Source: Paramacrobiotus richtersi
Taxonomy: Eukaryota > Tardigrada > Eutardigrada > Parachela > Macrobiotidae
Reading direction: 5' to 3'
Assembly (NCBI GenBank): GCA_034698045.1
Contig: JAQGAU010000511.1
Location: 1-26,879, forward strand
Length of the DNA stretch: 26,879 nt
Position numbers and translations under genes: made by a program. Of the stretch, positions 20,774 to 26,879 are shown in pieces (positions within the stretch are counted from its first letter, which is position 1; each line of letters begins with the position of its first letter). The notes beneath the pieces were generated by a model. It saw nothing but the letters and a program-made list of their open reading frames with translations. It did no database searches and had not been told where the DNA came from.

Positions 20774-21329
20774 AGTTCGTTCTGGCGAGTTGGATAATCC
20801 TTAACGGTTGACACCTGATAACACCCTGTCAGTCTGTACATCCATATTTTAGGTGGGACCGTAACAGTGGATGCAATGTGCTGTAATTCCAGTAAGCACG
20901 GACCTTCTACATGAACTTTTACTTAGGGCGTTGATGTCTGTTTGTTCAGTATCCGTGCGATTTCCTGTCAAAATATCTTCAAGGCGAGCTTCACCCTTAC
21001 GGTGTACTGGCAAGAAACCGACAGGATACCGACAAGCAAACATATTCCATGCTGCCTTGTAACAGTTTTGGCCTGTGGTATGCTCCAGACCCATTCAGGG
21101 ACACTGCTCATACTCCTTGAGTGTTGCGTTTTTATCTGCTTCAGTGTCTGAGATTTTGCATGGTGAAAAACGTTACGCCATCGTTCTGATCCACAAGCCT
21201 GCTGTCAGCGGAAAAACACTGGGATGTCGACGCTGACGTTCTGGAGATCATTGAGGTCGTAATCCCACAGCGCAAACACCATTTCCAAATGATAAAAATA
21301 CTGGCCCGAAAGGGAGATCCCGCTTTACG

Positions 21330-21581
21330 TCAGATAGGGTCTAGGAGTGAGGTATTCAACCAGCAGTATCGAAATATAGTCAGCAAATAATCACATCCTT
21401 GCAAATAACCGCTCTCTGGCAAAGAAGCGACAACCCTGCCATCCTGTACAACCAGGCCTGGAAAGAACACTCTTTCCACGCCAAGTCGTACTGGACGGCT
21501 AGGAAACCACCATGCAAAACGGACAATTAGCACTGACAGCATGCCATCTGCTTTCACACACATCGTGTAAATGTACTGCAC
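21330..21581 (-). CDS. Candidate exon of an unrecognised gene, copy X of the direct repeat
   Basis: An 83-codon frame with VRLGVERVFFPGLVV and VVASLPESGYLQGCDYLLTIF, alternating hydrophobic and polar like a beta-rich extracellular domain. The related copy at 20465-20600 is broken in the same frame. No start, signal peptide or splice partner is firmly identified. I do not recognise the family; it could equally be non-coding. Confidence 0.25.
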   Translation of the reverse strand: MQYIYTMCVKADGMLSVLIVRFAWWFPSRPVRLGVERVFFPGLVVQDGRVVASLPESGYLQGCDYLLTIFRYCWLNTSLLDPI

Positions 21582-22654
21582 TTACACACAATCAGTAACT
21601 GTGTCGTAATCCATATTATTCCGTTCGGACCTCACAATCGAGCAGCACCCAACTCACCGCGTGGGAACAAGCAACACCCAAGTGTCTGCGTGTGACCGTA
21701 TACAGTGTATGTATACCTCCACTTTCTGCTTCGCGATGTACAAGGCCAGTATCGATCCGTATAACGATTGTTTCAGAACTTTATTATGCGCAACAACACT
21801 GCAGCAGCTTTGCAGGAATCTAGTCTGTAATAGCCATATAAACAGATAAACAAGAAAAGGAAAACATCCTTGAATCGCAGACTTGGGCGGCTCTGCAACC
21901 GTAATCTTTATAACTGCGCCGGTTCCGTAAACGTTAAGTCTCAGTAAAATCGTCAGTTTATTAGGCAAAGCCTTAGACAATGCAGCAATGCGTGCGCTGG
22001 GACCGTAAATGTTTCTTTGTCTTTCTTACATTGGGGAGAATTGTCTAATGCATTACACAACCATATTTCCATAGTTCGAAACAGTATGATTTTTGTAAGC
22101 CTTATGCGCAGGCACGTCGTCATAACGCTGTAACCGCTTGTGGGATAAAGACGCATCCTTCTTACTGTCACAGGCTTACGTTACATTAAATCGTTATTGA
22201 TAGATCGACTATCGATATGATCAACAATTCCTGAAAACCTGACAGGTTACAGTAAAACGTTTGCCCTTTATTTTCGTGGTTTTTATGCCGCTCCGTGTTA
22301 TCGATCTAGCGTGCCATTTTTTGTCTCTGCGCTTCCAGTTATAGGAGTACCAGATCATAGCACAGAACACAATAGCACATGCATTACCAACATGATACTG
22401 TCGCAGCAAAAACAGTCTGCTACAATAATTCCGAGCGCCAACCTTTTCACGTATCGATTCTAACGCATAGAAATATCGATATCGATAACATGTTGTTTGC
22501 AATTACTGTTCAAACAGAAGCAGCGCCTTATGGTTACAGGCTTAAAGCCACCACTTTGCTCCGAGCCCTCAAATCCACGATTAATCAAGACAAAGAACGG
22601 CTCTGCGGCTTCGTATCCCATGTTGCAGCATCTCACTATATTAAGCGCCGTATG
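21582..22654. other. Intergenic, no supported gene
   Basis: Only short, overlapping frames. Several ATCGAT-rich words (TATCGATATCGATAAC near 22475-22490, ATCGACTATCGATAT near 22204-22218) give small palindromes. Nothing else is recognised. Confidence 0.4.
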
Positions 22655-22682
22655 TCCGTCCGTGCGTGTGTGTGTGTGTCTG
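22655..22682. repeat. (GT)n microsatellite
   Basis: GTCCGTCCGTGCGTGTGTGTGTGTGTCT: a short tetranucleotide start grading into a GT dinucleotide run, just upstream of the minisatellite. Confidence 0.8.
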
Positions 22683-22725
22683 CCACGATCGCGCCTCCAA
22701 TCGTTTCGATTGGCTGAGACGTACG

Positions 22726-23128
22726 CAGGTTTACCAGTCCTTAGTTATGTATGCTGGGTTGTCAAAGCTTAGTTAAGTACGCCATTTTGCCGGTCCTTAG
22801 TAATATACGCAGGCTTGCGAGTCCTTAGTTATATACGCAGGCTTGCGAGTCTTTAGTTATGTGCTGTTATGTACTCAAGCTTGCAGGTCCTTAGCTACGG
22901 AAGCAAGTTTGCGATTCCCAAGTGCAGTACGCGAGTTTCCCAGTCCTTAGTTATGTACACAGGTTTGCGCTTAGTTATGCACACAGAACTGCGAGTCCTT
23001 AGTTATGTACGCAAGTTTGCCAGTCCTTGGTGATATACACAGGTTTCCGGGTCCTTAGTTATGAACACAGGTTTGACAGTACTCTGTTATGTACGCATGT
23101 TTGGCAGTCCTTAGTTATCTGTACAGGT
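22726..23128. repeat. 28-bp minisatellite, about 14 copies
   Basis: A 28-bp unit, typified by CAGGTTTGCCAGTCC followed by TTAGTTATGTACG, repeats head to tail. Copies vary at scattered sites. The core CTTAGTTATGTAC is best kept. One copy carries a small insertion (about 22857-22875) and one is shortened (about 22962-22985). Copy-number variation between individuals is likely. No coding frame runs through it. Confidence 0.85.
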
Positions 23129-23151
23129 AGACCGGACTGCGTCGGGCAGGG

Positions 23152-23197
23152 TACGCGGCCGAAAAAAAATCTCAGGCTCTGTGACACTGCCGCGTAC
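23152..23197. repeat. Hairpin, 9-bp arms GTACGCGGC / GCCGCGTAC
   Basis: GTACGCGGC near 23151-23159 pairs with GCCGCGTAC at 23189-23197 across an A-rich loop. It follows directly after the minisatellite. It could be chance or part of a small foldback element. Confidence 0.5.
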
Positions 23198-23469
23198 ATT
23201 GGCTACAGCCTGAAAATCCACCGAAAATCTTCCACGTAAATCCAGATTAAACCAACAACTGTGGTGTTTTAGATTGCAACGGTAGTGTAGCGGCAACACC
23301 CCCTGTTTTTTTATTACGCAGACACCTTTGCTCCGTCATAGACAGGACCAATCAGCCACAGTGCATTTGGGTACAAGTTTACATACATTTTGGAACATGC
23401 TTGCTACCCTTATTTTGCCGCAGTAATCAATGTGAGCTAAACCTGACCTTGCAGTACGTTGCGAGTCGC

Positions 23470-23755
23470 GAGCACCAGCGGCGGCGCGAAGCGACGCCGC
23501 CGGTGCGCAGCAGACGAGCTGTTACTTAGATCCAGCAGCAGTATAATGAGTACGCTTTGGCGCCGAACGTTTAACTGCTGTAGAGTGCGTGTTTCGCGCA
23601 ACTGCCACGGAAGTGCCTCTGTAAGCAGTGCTCTTTTGTCCCGTTTTTATGCGAATTGTTCCATTTTTTCAACAAGATGGCAACGGAGCGCGGCGCGTAG
23701 CGCCGCGACCGACGCTTGTACACCATTAACACTTGCAATGTGCAAGTGTGCGCAC
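23470..23755. repeat. GC-rich island with three hairpins
   Basis: Three stem-loops lie within about 285 bp in otherwise AT-rich DNA: CGGCGGCG/CGCCGCCG (23479-23502, 8-nt loop), CGCGGCGC/GCGCCGCG (23689-23707, loop GTA), and ACACTTGCA/TGCAAGTGT (23729-23749, loop ATG). A plus frame (23459-23767) is open but is mostly a consequence of high GC and has no recognisable domain. Confidence 0.6.
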
Positions 23756-23767
23756 GGGATTAGATGA

Positions 23768-24787
23768 TTTATAGCGGTGGGTCGTCTTTGGTTGTGGTTA
23801 TCGAGATAGCCTAGCAATTTGCAGTGACAGTGGCATCTTTGCTCCTTTCTATTTTAACCGTAATGACAGTTTGCCTTCTTTGGTATGGGCCGAAATCGAT
23901 ACGTGACATGGCTGATTCTTCATTCCGGTAGTATTCCACCTTTATTTCGCCAGTAATTACGTTCGTTTATGTGTTCACTGATTCTGTGCTCCAGTCTGAT
24001 AATAAAACTAGAAACACAGATACAAAAGTTGTCATGGAGATCGTCTCGAACAACGATGCGACGTGAAAAGGCGGAAATAAAGGATTACACTTTCTGGTTT
24101 TACTGAACTTATTTGTGTCAGAAGTTATTGAATCTGCGCATATTAAAATAACACTGCCAATATAACAAGCCACAAAAAACTAATTCAGTGAAACGGTTTT
24201 TGAAGTATTGCACGGATTCATAAAAAAATGTGAGCTTTTTGCAGGCGGCCAAGCGCTACCAAATACCAGAGTCATTTTTTTGTTGTAATCGTCAGAAATG
24301 CTTAGGACATCATTGATCAGCCAAGGGAAGTTTCTTTTCGGTTACCAATGTGGCTGTCGAGTGTCTGTACGGCTGAACTGGTGTTATTTAACGCAGCCAC
24401 CAAAGGCATTAATTTCGCCCATAGCTTTGGCCACGACGCTTCTGCTCATGCAGCAAAGATTCTCGAAAGGTCACCACCTCCTCGTGTTGCTTCTAATCAA
24501 TGATAGCAACGTATCTGTCAGCGTGATTGACTTCGGGTATACCAGTTTCGTGACATAAATTCTTCTCGAAACTACAGTTGCAGCCTCGATAGCTGTATTT
24601 GATTGTTAACGAATAAAGGATTGCCGTTTATTAATTCCTTGCAGATTGTCGCAGTGGTTCCCGAAGTTCAAATTGCCGAGCGATTACTTCTCAGAGCAGT
24701 AGAGACAAATCCATACACTGCAGCAAATACATGCAGGCTTGTTGGAAATTAAAATACGCAGTGGATAGTTATTCCCAGACCACCACT
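23768..24787. other. Intergenic, no supported gene
   Basis: A plus frame (24298-24558) with a Leu-rich centre and another starting after a CTTGCAG acceptor at about 24647 run through this stretch. The latter continues antisense to the Cys-rich gene that follows. Neither has a motif I recognise. The second is rejected because the minus strand there shows an internally repeated Cys motif. Confidence 0.35.
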
Positions 24788-25245
24788 TTAACGCCACTGA
24801 ATCGTACTAATGTCTTTGCAAGCCGACGTCTCCGATCGAAAATCATACATTTGGCCAGTGGGACAGGTCTGGACGTAGGTCTTCAGCGGTGTCTGCGTCT
24901 TGCCACAGCAGCACCAATACGGACTGGACTTGCCAATGGAGAACCACCAGCTGACTGCCAAATCCCGTTTCTGACAGTGCGCCACCGTGGACACATTGGC
25001 TATACTCGCGGGCACTTCTGACCAGGAGTGGTGTTGGCAACGGCCGGTTTGGTTGTGCAGAATGTCGCGCTGGCTTCCTTGCAGGACTTAGTGACGTCGT
25101 CGAACATCTGTCCGCTCGCGCAACCGTACCAGCCGCTGGTGACACCACTGGTGCACTTGCAGTAGTTCTTGCCGCAGTAAACAGATGCGACGGCATCGAC
25201 GGGAGTCATTAATTGCCTACCATTAACGATCATCATACCAACCAA
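24788..25245 (-). CDS. Cys-rich, chitin-binding-like (peritrophin-type) secreted protein, partial, with frame break
   Basis: Two minus-strand frames carry two copies of one Cys motif. The upstream frame (25245-25000) has YCGKNYCKC ... WYGCASGQMFDDVTKSCK ... TFC. The downstream frame (25015-24788) has WCCCGKTQT ... VQTCPTGQMYDFRSETSACKD. The pattern C-x-x-G-Q-M-[FY]-D...C is the closing part of type 2 chitin-binding (CBM14/peritrophin-like) domains. The frames differ by two bases and meet at about 25000-25015. A 35-bp GT...AG stretch there would restore the frame but is shorter than any other intron in the window, so a frameshift is as likely. The ATG pair near 25236 is the only start seen; a signal-peptide exon may lie further upstream. 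The region upstream is the decayed Ig copy, repeating the head-to-head arrangement at 6160-10521. Confidence 0.6.
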
Positions 25246-25247
25246 GT

Positions 25248-25925
25248 CCGGAATTTCCGACTACCAGTATCGGCTACGTTCAGACTGATACCCGGTTAGT
25301 GGACTGCATTTACAAAATGCCTGGAAATTTGGGATAACTAATTATAATGAACTGCGGCGCAGCGACGCTAATGGATGGCAGATTAAATACCGCCAAGTGG
25401 AATCTGAAGGCTGAACGGTCGAACTACGAGCCGATGTTCGGTAAAGAAGCTGTACAGCTCCAAGTTGCAGTTCTTCTGAGTTCCCCACCGGCAGCTTCTA
25501 TAGTCAGAGAAACGTCAAGATAACTATACGCCGGGATGCAGGATACCGTAATCTGACAAATCATTTTGGTTACATTACACACCCCGGAGAAAATGAATGC
25601 ATGCACGATAGTTGATTAATCCAAAGCTACCTCCTTGGGAGATCTTCGTGGCGCCTTCGAAAAAAAACTATTCTGGACTATAGATGACGTCGGCGATGCT
25701 ATGCACGTGCTTAACACCGTGCGGTTTTATACTATGGAAGCGCGTTTCCTATGCCAGAACGATGGTCCCGTATTTACTGGCCGTCGGCGGAGTTGATTAG
25801 CAGGAATGATGTTATGACCAGAAGTAACAATGGCTTTGGTGCTACCGTCTACTATAAATTGGACGAACGTGCAGATGCCATTTTACTTTATGTATTCGTA
25901 GGGTAATCCGAAGCCACCGCGGACT
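25248..25925 (+). pseudogene. Decayed third copy of the two-Ig gene
   Basis: The sequence follows exons 2 and 3 of the Ig genes with many substitutions and indels. CGGCTACGTTCAGACTG and GGACTGCATTTACAAAATGCC match the start of Ig domain 1. CACCCCGGAGAAAATGAATG at about 25580-25599 matches the HAGEYEC end. CCAGAACGATGG, GGCTTTGGTGCTACCGTCTA and CGTGCAGATGCCA match Ig domain 2. Stops interrupt every frame (for example GATAACTAATTATAATG and GTTGATTAG). The intron and first part of exon 3 are largely missing, and no signal-peptide exon is found. It is clearly older than the two intact copies. Confidence 0.72.
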
Positions 25926-26394
25926 AGGGGCCTTGTTGGTTTCGGATAAATAAGCCACAAAATTTTCGGCGAGCGCATAGTTCAAAATGCTTATTGATTA
26001 CGATGGCCCTCTAAACGCAGCAGAGAATACGTACTGTCAATTTGCTTCTGTCGCTTATATACCGATTAAATCACTTCCATAATAAAATATTGCAAATTGT
26101 ATAAATTCCCTCTGGGAATTCGTAGATACGTACCTTTGAAGTAATGAAACCCCAAGTTATTCCTTCCGCAAACAACAAGTGCAGAATAGATAGTCAGCAA
26201 AAATCGCACTCTCCGCGCGCTTTCTGAAAGTGAATAATCATTCATTTCTCTGCCGGAAAGGGCACGCAAAGTGAATCCTCGTTATGACATGTGGCCCCGC
26301 ATGACCTTTATACCGCAATGCTCTTTACACTGCGATCTCTTTTCCCAGAGTTTTGGGATTTTTAGATCTTCAGTACTAAAATTTAGTGTTGTTT
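25926..26394. other. Intergenic, no supported gene
   Basis: Nothing coding or structural is seen beyond short frames. Confidence 0.4.
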
Positions 26395-26561
26395 TTGCTT
26401 ATCATAAGTATGGTGCTTTTAGTTTTGATTAAGCTTATCAAAATTCGTAAGGGTGGAAAGCGACTTCTGCATATCATAAGTAAAATTCGGTGAGTTTTAA
26501 TTTTGCTGAAGCAAAATTCACACATGTAACTTTTGATTATGCGTAAGCATAATCAAAAGTT
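26395..26561. repeat. Cluster of AT-rich palindromes
   Basis: Several inverted repeats lie in series: CTTATCATAAG (about 26399-26409), TTTTGATTAAGCTTATCAAAA (26423-26443, imperfect), AATTTTGCT/AGCAAAATT (26499-26518, 2-nt loop), and AACTTTTGATTATGC/GCATAATCAAAAGTT (26528-26561, 15-bp perfect arms, loop GTAA). They share words such as TTTTGATTA and AAAATTC, so they may be copies of one decayed element. Confidence 0.72.
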
Positions 26562-26879
26562 GAAATAGTTTTGCTTAAGTGAATCTAAAAGCATAATTAC
26601 TTTAGCTCAACATAAATTTCGAGATCTGTGCGAAAACACTGTCACGACATGGTAGAATGGCACAATGGCCTTCTCCGGCCCCGTTCAATTGCACTGTAGA
26701 TGTACGTCGAGTCGTCGACAAGTTATGACTGTGAGCAAACAAAAGGGGTTTTTAGATTTCATACTGTACTAAATTTATACTCCTACGCTATTCCGCTAAA
26801 GCAACGTTCCATAATTACGGCTACAGAATCACAGATATACTGGCATTTTACTTTATTATGCACTACCCGAGTATCGGTA
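26562..26879. other. End of window, no supported gene
   Basis: No open frame of note, repeat or RNA gene is recognised in the last 318 bp. Confidence 0.4.

Larger units (their letters stand above)
20001..21100. repeat. Downstream block 2, duplicate of 10522-11520
   Basis: It matches downstream block 1 at both ends, but about 600 bp (20220-20820) have no counterpart there. On the minus strand a frame near 20900-20745 begins KVHVEGPCLLEL and resembles KVRVEEADVTES in the 11049-11453 frame. Stops elsewhere suggest decay. No named gene. Confidence 0.4.

Noticed and set aside
23459-23767. Arg/Cys/Ser-rich plus-strand frame
   Set aside because: High GC and hairpins explain the open frame; the translation has no recognisable domain.
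24731-25021. Plus-strand frame after a CTTGCAG acceptor near 24647
   Set aside because: It is antisense to a minus frame that carries the repeated C-x-x-G-Q-M-[FY]-D motif, and it shows no domain of its own.
1-26879. tRNA, rRNA, snRNA, CRISPR arrays, bacterial insertion sequences
   Set aside because: I looked for cloverleaf words (GTTCRA boxes), regular spaced repeats and transposase motifs by eye on both strands and found none that hold up; a covariance-model search could still reveal something I missed.

Overview
The window looks like nuclear DNA of an invertebrate animal. Its genes have short coding exons separated by spliceosomal introns of about 80-450 bp, with strong GTAAGT-type donors and pyrimidine-rich acceptors. 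The intergenic DNA is long and AT-rich, with microsatellites, minisatellites and foldback repeats, and the proteins are animal-type: secreted Ig-domain proteins, a Thr-rich mucin-like protein, a peritrophin-like Cys-rich protein and a Ser/Thr kinase. I saw no bacterial operons, ribosome-binding sites, rRNA, tRNA or CRISPR. The kinase style (HGD catalytic loop, DLD in place of DFG) reminds me of expanded kinase families in tardigrades. A tardigrade is my best guess, but it is inference and cannot be proven from this window.

Layout. (1) 1-5.1 kb: intergenic DNA, then two minus-strand paralogs with identical core-exon sizes whose products resemble LC8 dynein light chain. The second paralog clearly begins with a signal-peptide exon, so it would be a secreted LC8-fold protein. 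(2) 6.2-7.9 kb (-): a three-exon gene for a secreted or anchored mucin-like protein, divergently paired with (3) 9.0-10.5 kb (+): a three-exon secreted two-Ig protein. (4) 11.7-13.25 kb: a second copy of the mucin-like gene, broken by an 11-bp tandem duplication and a 1-bp insertion and lacking nearly all of its Thr-rich tract, plus the start of the same shared intergenic region. (5) 13.3-18.0 kb: unrelated DNA holding a gene fragment with carboxypeptidase-regulatory-like and DUF2135/YfaP-like domains split by an in-frame TAG, a foldback hairpin, and a two-exon protein kinase gene. (6) 18.06-20.0 kb: the second copy of the Ig gene with its 5' flank, exon for exon the same size as the first. 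(7) 20.0-21.6 kb: duplicated downstream sequence. (8) 21.6-24.7 kb: repeats, with a 28-bp minisatellite and GC-rich hairpins. (9) 24.8-25.25 kb (-): a Cys-rich chitin-binding-like gene with a frame break, followed divergently by (10) 25.25-25.9 kb (+): a decayed third copy of the Ig gene. (11) The last kilobase has AT-rich palindromes but no gene.

Most of the window is therefore a tandemly duplicating module: a minus-strand Cys-rich or mucin-like secreted protein, a shared intergenic region, a plus-strand double-Ig secreted protein and a conserved downstream block. It is at different stages of conservation and decay. With the secreted LC8-like pair, this looks like a lineage-specific cluster of secreted proteins. 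All functions are inferred from sequence only.
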